A stretch of 64,000 nt of DNA from Pseudoalteromonas arabiensis (GTDB lineage Bacteria; Pseudomonadota; Gammaproteobacteria; Enterobacterales; Alteromonadaceae): positions 567,173-631,172 of the forward strand of contig NZ_LRUF01000026.1 in assembly GCF_001550155.1 (NCBI RefSeq), read 5' to 3'. Below are positions 26,752 through 36,097 of the stretch, piece after piece. Numbering within the stretch: the first letter of the stretch is position 1; the number at the start of each line of letters is the position of its first letter. Below the pieces are notes generated by a model, which ran no database searches, had not been told where the DNA came from, and was given only the letters and a program-made list of their open reading frames with translations. A program made the translations under genes and the position numbers.

Positions 26752-29119
26752 AAAGACCATTTAGAATTATTTTTTCAGCTTCACTGGCTGGCATAGGTTT
26801 GGCCTTTAAAAAGCCTTGGCCAAACTTACATTGTGTTTGTTTTAAAATGTTTAATTGTTGCTCTGTTTCAATTCCCTCTGCCACTACATCCAGTTTTAAT
26901 GATTGGGCTAATGAAAGAATAGCGTCAACAAGTGGGTTATGCTCTTTTCTTAAATGATCAATAAAGCTTTTATCAATTTTTAAAATATGAATGGGCAGTT
27001 GATGTAAATAACCAAGTGCAGAGTAACCTGTACCAAAATCATCTAAACATAGTTTGACTTCAAGCGGAGCAAGGCCTTCTATTATTTTTGTTGCCAACTC
27101 TAGGTTACCAATTAAGCCTGATTCTGTTATTTCTAAACATAAAGAGCCCAGTGGTAATTGATACTTTTTATATAAGTCATGTATCTGACTCACAAAGTCG
27201 AGGCTTGCAAAATGCCTAGATGACACATTGACAGTGACACGTAAAAAAGGTGTTCCTTGTTTATGCCAAGCGAATATCTGCTTTGCGGCAAGTTCTAATA
27301 AGTGCAAATCAAGATTAATAATCTGCCCTGTGTCCTCAGCGATCGGAATAAAATCATTGGGGGCCACTAAACCTTTGCTAGGGTGATGCCATCTAACAAG
27401 CGCTTCAAAACCAACAACTTCATTACTTTGAATAGTAAAAATAGGCTGGTAGTAAAGTTCAAAGTCGTTATGCTCAATGCCATGTTGTAAGTCATTTTCA
27501 ATATCTGCATGTGACTTTAATTTTTTGCGCATTGTGTTATTGAAAAATTTGACTTGTCCGCGACCTGAAGATTTTGCTTCGTACATAGCTGCATCAGCAT
27601 GTTGCAGTAACTTATAAGCCTTGTCTTTTTCACTTGTACAAAATGCAACACCGATACTCGTTGAAGCTTGCAATAGGTGACCATCGATATTGAGAGGCTC
27701 TGCAAGTGCCAGTTGGATACGTGCAAGTGCATCATCAATTTGTTGTTTGTCAGTGATGTTTTCCATAAAAATAGCAAATTCGTCACCACCCAAGCGTGCG
27801 AATGTATCTGTATTTCTAATTGTTCCTTGTATTAGCTCACAAATTTTGACTAAAAAATGATCGCCAACCTCATGACCGAGCGAATCGTTAATACTCTTAA
27901 AGCGATCGAAGTCTAAATAAAGTAGGGCATGTTGACTTTGTTCATCAGAACGAGCCAAGCGTAAGATCCCGTGTTTAACTCGTTCGATAAGTAATGAGCG
28001 GTTTGCCAAGCCTGTGAGCTCGTCGTGCAGCGCTTTATGTTCCAGTTCTTGGCGCGAAAGTTGACGGTCAATTGCCATACTTATTTGTCGGCTTACATAA
28101 GTCAGAAGAGCACGATCATGTTCACTGTAATGGTAATATTCACTATAGCTTTGAACTGCAATTACGCCACTGATACGCTCATTAACCTTAAAAGGCACAC
28201 CGAGCCAAGATTCTGCTTGTCTGCCGACCATTTTAAAATGGCCTGCCTTTATATGCTTTGCAAATTCTTCTTTATTAAATAACAGAGACTGGTCTGTTGT
28301 TAAAAGGTAATACGAGGCGGTGTCCTTGAGTAATTCTTTGGAAATCTTTTTATGTGCGTTTGAACGAACACCTTCTTCAATAATATAGACTAAATCAAGT
28401 ACATCTAGTTGTTTGTCATACAGGCCAATAAAGAAGTTATCAGCTCGCAGTAAAGAGGTAATAATACAGTGGAGCGATTCAAAAAAGCTGTCTAGCTCGC
28501 TTGATTGATAGGTTAAATTTGCAATTTGCAACATACTATTTTCAAGCTTTTGAGCATCATTTAGCTGTTTTACTGTTTGTTGTAAATTTTCAACGGTGCG
28601 AACTTGATTTATTTTTGCACTCAGTAAATGAGCAACAGTTGAGAGCACCTCTAAATGTGCATCTGTATAGTAATGTTTTTGTGGGTGCTCGCAATCAATC
28701 ACCCCTAAGACCTTTTCTTTATAAACAAGGGGCACACATAACTCAGAAAGAGCAGGGCGGGCATCCGCTATATAACGACTATCTTGAGTGACATCGCCAA
28801 CCATTAGAGGGAGTCCTGACGATGCGACATAACCGGTGATCCCTTGATCAAAATCGATTTCAGTTCTGTCTATGTGGTAGGTATCTGAAGAACTTGCTGT
28901 TCCCATTGAAGCAACTTCTTTTAATGTACGTGTTTCATCATCAGCTAAATAGATAACACACTCAATAAAGCCAAGACGTTTTACAACCTGAGATGTTACG
29001 TAATCCAGTAATTCTTCAAGTGTATCAAGCTGCATCAATGAGGATGAAAACTGATTTATTATACGTAGTTGGTCTGTTTTGACCTCAAGTGCAAAAGCGG
29101 TATCTAACCTGTTAGACAT
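26750..29119 (-). CDS. GAF-GAF-GGDEF-EAL c-di-GMP signalling protein
   Basis: 789 aa, soluble (no TM). The first GAF is about 20-170, and the second GAF about 190-355 (LGVPFKVNERISGVIAVQSY). GGDEF is about 365-525 with HDELTGLANRSLL and intact ARLGGDEF. EAL is about 545-785 with VVGFEALVRWHHP, NVSSRHF, ITESGLIGN, CLDDFGTGYSALGYL and VVAEGIE. Both cyclase and phosphodiesterase motifs look intact, so net activity may depend on GAF ligands. Monocistronic, convergent with metE and divergent from pyrC. Confidence 0.95.
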   Translation of the reverse strand: MSNRLDTAFALEVKTDQLRIINQFSSSLMQLDTLEELLDYVTSQVVKRLGFIECVIYLADDETRTLKEVASMGTASSSDTYHIDRTEIDFDQGITGYVASSGLPLMVGDVTQDSRYIADARPALSELCVPLVYKEKVLGVIDCEHPQKHYYTDAHLEVLSTVAHLLSAKINQVRTVENLQQTVKQLNDAQKLENSMLQIANLTYQSSELDSFFESLHCIITSLLRADNFFIGLYDKQLDVLDLVYIIEEGVRSNAHKKISKELLKDTASYYLLTTDQSLLFNKEEFAKHIKAGHFKMVGRQAESWLGVPFKVNERISGVIAVQSYSEYYHYSEHDRALLTYVSRQISMAIDRQLSRQELEHKALHDELTGLANRSLLIERVKHGILRLARSDEQSQHALLYLDFDRFKSINDSLGHEVGDHFLVKICELIQGTIRNTDTFARLGGDEFAIFMENITDKQQIDDALARIQLALAEPLNIDGHLLQASTSIGVAFCTSEKDKAYKLLQHADAAMYEAKSSGRGQVKFFNNTMRKKLKSHADIENDLQHGIEHNDFELYYQPIFTIQSNEVVGFEALVRWHHPSKGLVAPNDFIPIAEDTGQIINLDLHLLELAAKQIFAWHKQGTPFLRVTVNVSSRHFASLDFVSQIHDLYKKYQLPLGSLCLEITESGLIGNLELATKIIEGLAPLEVKLCLDDFGTGYSALGYLHQLPIHILKIDKSFIDHLRKEHNPLVDAILSLAQSLKLDVVAEGIETEQQLNILKQTQCKFGQGFLKAKPMPASEAEKIILNGL

Positions 29120-29310
29120 AAAAAGAAAACTGACTCAAATTAGCTGTTAATTTATTAACTTAACCTACTATTTATATATCCACAAAGTTATTTTTAAAAA
29201 AAACCTTAACTGGTGTAAACTAGTCACCTGAATATGCGCTTGAGTAAATAAGCGAGGTTATTTACTCATAGTTTACGCTATCCCTCTAACTTTAGCCGTG
29301 GAAACCAGCA

Positions 29311-30357
29311 ATGTCAGATTTAAATTCGATGCAAACTTTAACAATCACTCGCCCAGACGATTGGCACATACACTTGCGTGATGGTGATCAACTTACCGAC
29401 ACCGTTCGTGATGCTAGCCGTTATATGGGGCGTGCGATTATTATGCCTAATCTTGTTCCTCCGGCAACCTGTACAGACAGTGCATTATCTTATTATGAGC
29501 GAATTAAAGCCGCTGGTCCGCAAGGTAATTTTGAGCCTTTAATGGTGCTTTACCTTACAGATAAAACAACCCCTGAAGAAATTAAAAAAGCCAAAGCGAC
29601 AGGTAAAATTGTTGCGGCTAAATTATACCCTGCAGGCGCGACAACAAACTCAGATTCAGGTGTGACCTCTATTAAAAATATTTATCCGGTGCTTGAAGCT
29701 ATGCAAGAAGTGGGCATGTTGCTACTTATACATGGCGAAGTAACCGATTCATCAATTGATATTTTTGACCGTGAAAAAGTATTTCTAGAAACAATCTTAG
29801 CTGATGTAGTCACTGACTTTCCAACACTTAGAATTGTTCTTGAACATATCACTACAAAAGATGCTGTCGAGTTTGTTAACAATGCCCCTGAGAATGTAGC
29901 TGCAACAATTACAGCGCATCATTTGCTTTATAACCGTAATCATATGTTAGCCGGTGGTATCCGCCCACATTACTATTGCTTACCAATTTTAAAGCGAAAT
30001 ATTCATCAGCAGGCGCTAATTGAAGCTGCTACAAGTGGAAGTAAAAAATTCTTTTTAGGCACAGACTCTGCACCGCACTATAAAGACAAAAAAGAAGCGG
30101 CGTGTGGCTGTGCGGGCGCATATACAGCTCATGCTGCCATTGAATTATATGCTGAAGCGTTTGAAGAGGCGGGCGCTTTGGACAAGCTTGAAGGCTTTGC
30201 GAGCCATTTTGGTCCGGATTTTTACGGGCTGGAGCGAAATAAAGACACCATTACACTAGTAAGAGAAAGTTGGACGGTGCCTGCAAGCTATAAGCTAGGT
30301 GATTCACAAGTGGTACCAATCAAAGCCGAAGCGCAAATGGATTGGCTAGTTAAGTAG
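29311..30357 (+). CDS. pyrC: Dihydroorotase
   Basis: 348 aa, the same length as E. coli PyrC. It cyclises N-carbamoyl-L-aspartate to dihydroorotate in pyrimidine synthesis. Zinc motif WHIHLRDG near residues 18-25; carboxylated lysine in KLYPAGATTNSDSG; later metal and catalytic residues in LLIHGE, EHITT, ITAHHLLYNRN and GTDSAPH. An ATG six codons inside is an alternative start. Monocistronic with its own terminator. Confidence 0.96.
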   Translation: MSDLNSMQTLTITRPDDWHIHLRDGDQLTDTVRDASRYMGRAIIMPNLVPPATCTDSALSYYERIKAAGPQGNFEPLMVLYLTDKTTPEEIKKAKATGKIVAAKLYPAGATTNSDSGVTSIKNIYPVLEAMQEVGMLLLIHGEVTDSSIDIFDREKVFLETILADVVTDFPTLRIVLEHITTKDAVEFVNNAPENVAATITAHHLLYNRNHMLAGGIRPHYYCLPILKRNIHQQALIEAATSGSKKFFLGTDSAPHYKDKKEAACGCAGAYTAHAAIELYAEAFEEAGALDKLEGFASHFGPDFYGLERNKDTITLVRESWTVPASYKLGDSQVVPIKAEAQMDWLVK

Positions 30358-30377
30358 CTTATAAAGCAACCTGCTTC

Positions 30378-30405
30378 AAAGCCCACTTTTTTTAGTGGGC
30401 TTTTT
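30378..30405 (+). terminator. pyrC terminator
   Basis: Stem AAAGCCCACT / AGTGGGCTTT, T-only loop, followed by T residues. Confidence 0.9.
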
Positions 30406-30459
30406 CATTATATTTTAATTGCTTATAAATACTATCGTCATATATTTTTGCTGTGGCAG

Positions 30460-30488
30460 TTGACCTCAAAATAATTTTCGATTAATAG
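30460..30488 (+). promoter_or_regulatory. Candidate promoter of the cold-shock gene
   Basis: TTGACC (30460-30465), 17-bp spacer, TAATAG (30483-30488). Transcription from here gives a leader of about 195 bases, which fits the long 5' UTRs of cold-inducible csp genes. I see no clear cold-box motif. Confidence 0.4.
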
Positions 30489-30691
30489 AGCTAAAATAAA
30501 ATTAATGTGTTAGTCTGTAGTTGCTTTGAGTTTTTGCGTATTGAATTTACGGATAATGTGCGGCTTGTACGGTTACCGGTTTGGTTATTGGTTCTTCCTG
30601 TACTTTACCCCAAGTTTATTGGGCATTCACTCAGGGAGGATAGAGCCATTACGGCTGAATTTTTAATTATTGACTTACAGGAAAATTTAGT

Positions 30692-30901
30692 ATGTCAAAC
30701 ACGGTTACTGGTAAAGTTAAGTTCTTTAACGAAGCTAAAGGCTTTGGTTTCATTGAACAAGAAAATGGTCCTGATGTATTTGTACACTTCAGCGCTATTA
30801 CAGGTACAGGCTTCCGCACGCTTAGCGAAGGCCAACAAGTATCTTTCGGCATCAAACAAGGTCAAAAAGGCCCTGAAGCTGAGAATGTAGAAGTAGCATA
30901 A
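30692..30901 (+). CDS. Cold-shock protein (CspA family)
   Basis: 69 aa: one cold-shock domain, an OB-fold RNA chaperone. RNP1 KGFGFI and RNP2 VFVHFS are intact, in the frame MSNTVTGKVKFFNEAKGFGFIEQENG. It melts mRNA secondary structure in the cytoplasm. AGGA lies about 9 bases before the start. The long upstream leader suggests post-transcriptional control. Confidence 0.96.
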   Translation: MSNTVTGKVKFFNEAKGFGFIEQENGPDVFVHFSAITGTGFRTLSEGQQVSFGIKQGQKGPEAENVEVA

Positions 30902-31296
30902 GTAATTATGTGAACCTGAATATATTTTGGTGAGGCAGTTTCTGTTTCACCAAAATTCCTTCTCCATTTAAGACTAAAGAAACGTCCCGAATTAGATTTC
31001 CTCCTAAAGGCTTATTGAAGTAAGTTTTCCTCAGTATTTATCCTGTAACTAGCTAACTATTCCTTAAAAACCTACTTTCTATAATTAAAGTATTATATGC
31101 TGTATTGGCAGTTTTTATAAAAATACATTTACTGTTGTATTGGGAATAATAGTGCGATGCGTGAAACGTTCTACGTTTGATTGCATTTATTTCACCAATC
31201 GTAAAATAACCCGCTAAACTTAGTTAAACTTAAAACAGAAAAAATCTGAGTTTAGTGACAGTTGTTTGATGAATTATAATGAAGGTTTACTAATTG
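30902..31296. other. Intergenic region csp / response regulator
   Basis: 395 AT-rich bases. It contains a hairpin TTTTGGTGA/TCACCAAAA (30925-30955), a plausible csp terminator, and a palindrome AAACGT-TCT-ACGTTT at 31164-31178, extended with one mismatch. No ORF is supportable. Confidence 0.45.
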
Positions 31297-31911
31297 ATGA
31301 GCATAGGAAATGATATTTTGCTAGTAGATGATCACCCAATGGTGGCTACTGCAATTAAAATGGTGCTAGCAAAATCAACTCTCGTAAACGAAGTTCAGGC
31401 TGTTGCAAGTCAAAAGGAAGCGTTACAGTTTCTAAAAACCAATAATATTGCACTCGCAATTTTGGATATTGAACTTGAAGACTCAGATGGATTTAGCCTC
31501 TACAAGCGTGCTGTAAGTAATGGCTTTGCCGGTAAAGTGCTCTTTTTATCCGCAAAACACGATAAGCATATTATTCGCACAGCTGCTAAATTGGGGGCTC
31601 AAGGGTTTGTAAACAAGGCTGAAAGCCTTGAGGATATATCCGCTGCAGTAGAAATGATTTTACGAGGTTATACATTTTTCCCGCAAGAGCATCTAATTGC
31701 TTCTGAGAAAGATATCGATGAACTACTGACAGAACGAGAGTTGGCTGTCATGAACTATCTATTGCAAGGATTGTCGAACAAAGATATAGGGGAAAAGCTT
31801 TTCATAAGCAACAAAACGGTAAGTACTTATAAAGCAAAAATATTTGAAAAGCTTGAAGTTGACTCAATTATTTCATTAGCAAAGCTTGTAAAAGACCGCG
31901 CAATTTTTTAG
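31297..31911 (+). CDS. Orphan NarL/FixJ-type response regulator
   Basis: 204 aa from the ATG at 31297 (a TTG immediately before it is in frame). The receiver domain (1-120) has the acidic pair DD (11-12), phosphoacceptor D57 in AILDIEL, and conserved K in FVNKAES. The C-terminal LuxR HTH is LTERELAVMNYLLQGLSNKDIGEKLFISNKTVSTYKAKIFEKL. It should be a DNA-binding regulator activated by phosphorylation. No histidine kinase is adjacent, so its partner is unknown. Confidence 0.92.
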   Translation: MSIGNDILLVDDHPMVATAIKMVLAKSTLVNEVQAVASQKEALQFLKTNNIALAILDIELEDSDGFSLYKRAVSNGFAGKVLFLSAKHDKHIIRTAAKLGAQGFVNKAESLEDISAAVEMILRGYTFFPQEHLIASEKDIDELLTERELAVMNYLLQGLSNKDIGEKLFISNKTVSTYKAKIFEKLEVDSIISLAKLVKDRAIF

Positions 31912-32262
31912 CCATCCAACCTAAATTATGAAGTTTAATCAATACACCCACCCAAGTGGATAGCCTGATATTGTTCGCAAGCTGTCCAGTTTTGCTCACT
32001 GAGTGCATAAAAATTCTTCAAAAGAGATTTTTTAGACGATTTAAAAGATTTTTTTTTTCAAGTTAAACAGCCCTTTTCTGTTTTTACAAAATGTTACATT
32101 TATGTTTAAGTAAAAATACAAACAAGACCCAATGTTTACCAGTAAAGGGCTATAGAACTTTACTACGAACACCTCTGTTATTTTTTTGTTAATTCGTTGT
32201 TTTGGCTATTTTCCCTTCAACGACGAGTAACCAATTTTTTCCGATGAAACCCGAACATCAAG

Positions 32263-32291
32263 TTGACAGAGCTAGATGCATTTAGCATTAT
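32263..32291 (+). promoter_or_regulatory. Sigma-70 promoter of the TonB cluster
   Basis: A perfect -35 TTGACA, 17-bp spacer, and -10 CATTAT (32286-32291). It drives DUF3450-ttpC-exbB-exbD-tonB-TPR with a leader of about 90 bases. No convincing Fur box overlaps it. Confidence 0.7.
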
Positions 32292-32299
32292 TGGAGGGT

Positions 32300-32341
32300 T
32301 GATATCTATTAAAAGATATCAGGGTTGTCCTCTTCGGAGGA
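32300..32341 (+). promoter_or_regulatory. Two hairpins in the TonB-cluster leader
   Basis: TGATATCT/AGATATCA (32300-32321, loop ATTAAA) followed by TCCTC-TTCG-GAGGA (32328-32341), the second closed by a UUCG tetraloop with C-G closing pair. They occupy most of the transcript between the promoter and the first ATG. Confidence 0.6.
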
Positions 32342-32384
32342 TAATTAAATTATAAAAGTAACATTACTTAATTGGTTGGGAACT

Positions 32385-33155
32385 ATGTCTGTTAAAATCA
32401 GAAAGAGTCTTGTAGCATCTGCGTTGGTTGGCGCATTTGCATTTGCAAGCAGCAATGTGATTGCAGATCCTTTGAAAGATGTGCAAGATGCAGGTCAACA
32501 AATTCAAAAGGCTGCTGTTAAGTCTCAAACTAAAATTGACAATATCTATGGTCAAACTCAAGAGCTAATCGCTGAGTACCGTAGCATTGTTGATGAAACT
32601 GAGCTTATGAAAGTGTACAACGATCACGTAGCACGTTTGGTCGCTGACCAAAACGCATCTATCGAATCGTTTGACCGTCAAATCGCGACAATCGATAACA
32701 CGAAACAAAACGTTGTGCCTTTGATGTATCGCATGATCGATACGCTTGAGCAATTCATCAAAGCGGACGTTCCGTTCAATCTTGAAAACCGTCTTGCACG
32801 TGTTGAAAGACTTCGTGACATCATGGCATCAGCGTCAGTGACTACATCTGAAAAATTCCGCCAAGTGCTAGAAGCATACACAGTTGAAGCTGCATACAGC
32901 TCAGCAGTAACTGCTTCTCAAGGTACACTTGAAGTTGATGGCAAAAGCATCAACGTTGACTTTGGTCGTTTAGGTCGTATCACATACGTAGCTCAGTCTT
33001 TTGACCTTAAGCATGCGTGGGTGTGGGATAACAATACAAAACAGTGGAAAGAATTAGGTGAAGAATACCTTAAACCTGTTAAAGAAGTTATCCGTATGGC
33101 GCGTAAACAAGCGACATTAGAACTTGTTAAACTACCAATCTTTGGCGCGGAGTAA
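32385..33155 (+). CDS. DUF3450 family periplasmic protein of the TonB cluster
   Basis: 256 aa from the ATG at 32385 (TTGGG ribosome-binding region; an upstream TTG is in frame). Signal peptide to about residue 28 (ALVGAFAFASSNVIA-DP). Mostly helical, coiled-coil-rich mature part. DUF3450 proteins are found beside ExbB/TolQ-like genes in marine gammaproteobacteria; the molecular role is not established. First gene of a tightly packed six-gene operon, with only 6 bases to the next gene. Confidence 0.88.
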   Translation: MSVKIRKSLVASALVGAFAFASSNVIADPLKDVQDAGQQIQKAAVKSQTKIDNIYGQTQELIAEYRSIVDETELMKVYNDHVARLVADQNASIESFDRQIATIDNTKQNVVPLMYRMIDTLEQFIKADVPFNLENRLARVERLRDIMASASVTTSEKFRQVLEAYTVEAAYSSAVTASQGTLEVDGKSINVDFGRLGRITYVAQSFDLKHAWVWDNNTKQWKELGEEYLKPVKEVIRMARKQATLELVKLPIFGAE

Positions 33156-33161
33156 TCAATA

Positions 33162-34526
33162 ATGAAGAAACTATTTAAAGGTTTTGCTGTTGCAGCAGTA
33201 CTATCTGTTTCTGCAGGTACCGCGCTTAATGCACACGCAAACACTGGTGCTTTAGACAAAATTCTTGAGCAAGTAAAGCAAGAACGTATCTCTGAAGGTA
33301 AATTAAATAAGCAACGTGAACAAGAGTTCCTTTCAGCTCGTGCTGACAAGCAAGCGTTACTTAATAAAGCGAAAAGCGAGCTAGCTGCTGAAAAAGCACG
33401 TGGCGACCGCTTATCTAAAGAATATGCGCAAAACGAAAATACTTTAGCAGAAAAAGAGCAAGAGCTTCTTAATGCACAAGGTACGTTGGGCGAAATGTTC
33501 GGTGTTGTACGCCGTTCAGCTGCAGATGCAATTGGTACTATCGAAGCATCACTTGTTTCTGCTGAAAAACCAGGACGTGCTGAAGTACTTCGTTCACTTG
33601 CAGCAGCTAAAGAGCTACCAACTGTTCGTGAATTAGAAGAGCTTTGGATTGCACTTCAAACTGAAATGACAGAATCAGCTAAAGTTTCAACTTTCGAAAC
33701 TGAAGTTGCTGGTCTTGACGGTTCAGCTACAGTGAAAAAAGTAACACGTATCGGTAACTTTAACTTAGTAACTGACGACGGTTATTTAATTTACTCTCCA
33801 GAAACTAAATCAATTCAACCACTAGGTAAGCAACCTGATAGCTACATCCTTTCTGGTATTTCTGATTTAGAAAACACTTCTGCTGATAACTACACAGGCG
33901 TATTTGTTGACCCTACACGCGGCGCAATCTTACGTATCAACACGCAGAAAAAATCGCTTATGGAATACTACGAGCAAGGTGCTGAAGTAGGTTACATCAT
34001 CACAGTATTATTACTTGTTGGTCTACTAATCTTCGTAGTACGTTTCATTGATCTTGCGCTTACTAGCACTAAGATTAAGAGCCAGCTTAAAAACCTTTCT
34101 ACGCCGAATACAAACAATCCACTGGGTCGTATTCTTAAGGTTTATGCTGACAACAAGAATCAAGACGTTGAAAACCTTGAGCTTAAACTTGACGAAGCAA
34201 TCTTACGTGAAACGCCTCGCATCGAAGCGGGTATCAACATCATCAAGATCTTGGCAGCAATCGCTCCATTACTAGGTCTACTAGGTACGGTAATCGGTAT
34301 GATCCTTACGTTCCAAACAATCACATTGTTCGGTACAGGTGATCCGAAGATCATGGCTGGTAATATCTCTCTAGCACTTGTTACTACAGCGTTAGGTCTA
34401 ATTGCAGCTCTACCACTTATTCTACTTCACTCAATTGTTGCGGGTCGTAGTAAGTCGGTTCTACATGTCCTTGATGAGCAAAGCGCTGGTATCATCGCAG
34501 CTCACGCGGAGAAGGAGAAAGCCTAA
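33162..34526 (+). CDS. Long ExbB/TolQ-like protein (TtpC type) with periplasmic extension
   Basis: 454 aa, about twice the length of ordinary ExbB. Signal peptide ending AHA (about residue 27). A Glu/Lys-rich coiled coil spans about 30-110, with a periplasmic domain to about 270. Membrane helices lie at about 276-297, 365-390 and 405-430, with MotA/TolQ/ExbB signatures AAIAPLLGLLGTVIGMILTFQTI and ALVTTALGLIAALPLILLHSIV. TtpC proteins in Vibrio are needed for TonB2-dependent uptake. Stop and next start overlap (TAATG). Confidence 0.9.
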   Translation: MKKLFKGFAVAAVLSVSAGTALNAHANTGALDKILEQVKQERISEGKLNKQREQEFLSARADKQALLNKAKSELAAEKARGDRLSKEYAQNENTLAEKEQELLNAQGTLGEMFGVVRRSAADAIGTIEASLVSAEKPGRAEVLRSLAAAKELPTVRELEELWIALQTEMTESAKVSTFETEVAGLDGSATVKKVTRIGNFNLVTDDGYLIYSPETKSIQPLGKQPDSYILSGISDLENTSADNYTGVFVDPTRGAILRINTQKKSLMEYYEQGAEVGYIITVLLLVGLLIFVVRFIDLALTSTKIKSQLKNLSTPNTNNPLGRILKVYADNKNQDVENLELKLDEAILRETPRIEAGINIIKILAAIAPLLGLLGTVIGMILTFQTITLFGTGDPKIMAGNISLALVTTALGLIAALPLILLHSIVAGRSKSVLHVLDEQSAGIIAAHAEKEKA

Positions 34527-35050
34527 TGCTAGTCCTGATGGAGATCTGGGAATCTATCAGGGATTTTGTTGGCACAGGCGGCCAGGTTTTATACGTGGTC
34601 GCGATAGCACTCTTTCTTATGTGGGTTTTAATGATTGAGCGCTATTGGTTCCTACTAGCTGAGTTTCCTCGTATGACGAAGAACATTGTAGCTCAGTGGG
34701 ATGCCCGCCAAGACACTACGTCTTGGTACGCACACAGAATCCGTGAAGCATGGATTTCTGAAGCGTCTGAAAAATTAGATCAGCGTATGTTGTTGATTAA
34801 GACATTGGTAGCTATTTGTCCTTTAATCGGCTTATTAGGTACTGTAACGGGTATGATCGCGGTTTTCGAAACCATGGCTACCCAAGGTACTGGTAACGCA
34901 CGTTTAATGGCATCAGGTATTTCAATGGCAACGATCCCAACAATGGCTGGAATGGTTGCGGCACTATCTGGAGTATTCTTCAGCTCACGCCTTGAGGCAA
35001 GAGCGAGAATGGCGAAAGCTAAACTTGTAGATAGCATGCCTCATCACTAG
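34526..35050 (+). CDS. exbB: ExbB-type proton-channel subunit
   Basis: 174 aa. Three membrane helices: about 18-40, then the pair with ICPLIGLLGTVTGMIAVFETMA and MATIPTMAGMVAALSGVFFSS. ExbB forms the pentameric stator that couples the proton gradient to TonB. Start overlaps the preceding stop by one base, and exbD follows after 14 bases, so translation is coupled. This is the second ExbB-like protein in the operon. Confidence 0.93.
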   Translation: MLVLMEIWESIRDFVGTGGQVLYVVAIALFLMWVLMIERYWFLLAEFPRMTKNIVAQWDARQDTTSWYAHRIREAWISEASEKLDQRMLLIKTLVAICPLIGLLGTVTGMIAVFETMATQGTGNARLMASGISMATIPTMAGMVAALSGVFFSSRLEARARMAKAKLVDSMPHH

Positions 35051-35064
35051 AGAGAGAATTAAAT

Positions 35065-35469
35065 ATGGCACGTAAACAACGTTTTCGTGAAGAAGAAGAA
35101 GCAGCGGTTGATATGACGCCAATGCTTGACATCGTATTTATCATGCTTATTTTCTTTATCGTAACTACATCGTTCGTTAAAGAGGCTGGTATCGAAGTCA
35201 ATAAACCTAAAGCGGCCCAAGCTACGAAGCAGAAAAATGCTAACATTTTTGTTGCTATTCGTGCTGACGGTGCAATCTGGATTGATAAACAACAAGTTGA
35301 TGTTGAACGTGTTTCAGCAAAGATTGAAAGTTTATTAGCAGAACAACCTACAGAAGTTGTAATTTTGCAAGCTGATAAAGAAGCAAAACACGGCGTAGTG
35401 GTTAAAGTTATGGACCAGATTAAAGCGACGGGTGATAACCTAAGAATTTCAATAGCTGGAGATCAGTAA
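35065..35469 (+). CDS. exbD: ExbD-type energy-transducing protein
   Basis: 134 aa. A short cytoplasmic N-terminus, one membrane helix with the key aspartate in VDMTPMLDIVFIMLIFFIVTTSF (D of PMLD), and a periplasmic domain (about 45-134). It works with ExbB as proton path. The stop overlaps the tonB start (TAATG). Confidence 0.94.
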   Translation: MARKQRFREEEEAAVDMTPMLDIVFIMLIFFIVTTSFVKEAGIEVNKPKAAQATKQKNANIFVAIRADGAIWIDKQQVDVERVSAKIESLLAEQPTEVVILQADKEAKHGVVVKVMDQIKATGDNLRISIAGDQ

Positions 35470-36086
35470 TGATTCGTTTTCTGTTTTCACTGATTGCAGG
35501 TGGGGCAGTTACTTTCGGCTTGTTCTACTTCATGGCGTACCTCATCTCCGGTGGAGCTGACCGTGCGACTGAACAAAAAGAGCAGATCGTAGTCGAAATT
35601 ATGACGAATCCGCCTGAATCTAAGGTGCAGGAGAGGAAGCGTGTTCCGCCTCCGCCTCCACCACCGCCAAAGCAGCCGCCTAAACCGCAGCCGCCTCAGC
35701 CGGAAAACAGCAACCCTAACACTGGTGCATTGTCATTTAATATGCCAAGTATCGATGTGGGTGGCACGGCCGGTGGCCTAAGTGGTCCAGGTGCATTTGG
35801 ACGTGACGGTGATGCGACACCTATCGTTCGTATTGAACCAAAATACCCAACGCAAGCAGCGCGTGATGGTAAAGAAGGTTGGGTTCAACTTTCATTCACT
35901 ATCAATGAAGTGGGTGGGGTAGAAGACGTTGAGGTAATCGATGCCGATCCTAAACGTATCTTCGACCGCGAAGCTAAGCGTGCACTGCGTAAGTGGAAGT
36001 ACCGTCCTAAAGTTATTGACGGAAAACCACAAAAGCAATTTGGTCTTCAAGTACAATTAGACTTTAAACTTAACCAAGGCAATTAA
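35469..36086 (+). CDS. tonB: TonB-type energy-transducing protein
   Basis: 205 aa. An N-terminal membrane anchor (about 1-27), a proline-rich stretch (about 57-78, PPPPPPPKQPPKPQPP) that spans the periplasm, and a C-terminal TonB domain (about 118-205) with RIEPKYPTQAARDGKEGWVQLSF, VIDADPKRIFDREAKRALRKWKY. It passes energy from ExbBD to outer-membrane receptors. Short, like Vibrio TonB2-class proteins. Confidence 0.94.
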   Translation: MIRFLFSLIAGGAVTFGLFYFMAYLISGGADRATEQKEQIVVEIMTNPPESKVQERKRVPPPPPPPPKQPPKPQPPQPENSNPNTGALSFNMPSIDVGGTAGGLSGPGAFGRDGDATPIVRIEPKYPTQAARDGKEGWVQLSFTINEVGGVEDVEVIDADPKRIFDREAKRALRKWKYRPKVIDGKPQKQFGLQVQLDFKLNQGN

Positions 36087-36097
36087 GGAGGCGAGTA

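Larger units (their letters stand above)
31912..32384. other. Long leader/promoter region of the TonB cluster
   Basis: 473 bases without a gene. The first 340 are AT-rich with T and A runs and no clear feature. The last part holds the promoter (32263-32291) and two hairpins described separately. Confidence 0.5.

Noticed and set aside
30507..30890. A 127-codon ORF overlapping the cold-shock gene
   Set aside because: It runs through the csp leader and out of frame through the csp coding region, with no recognisable domain.
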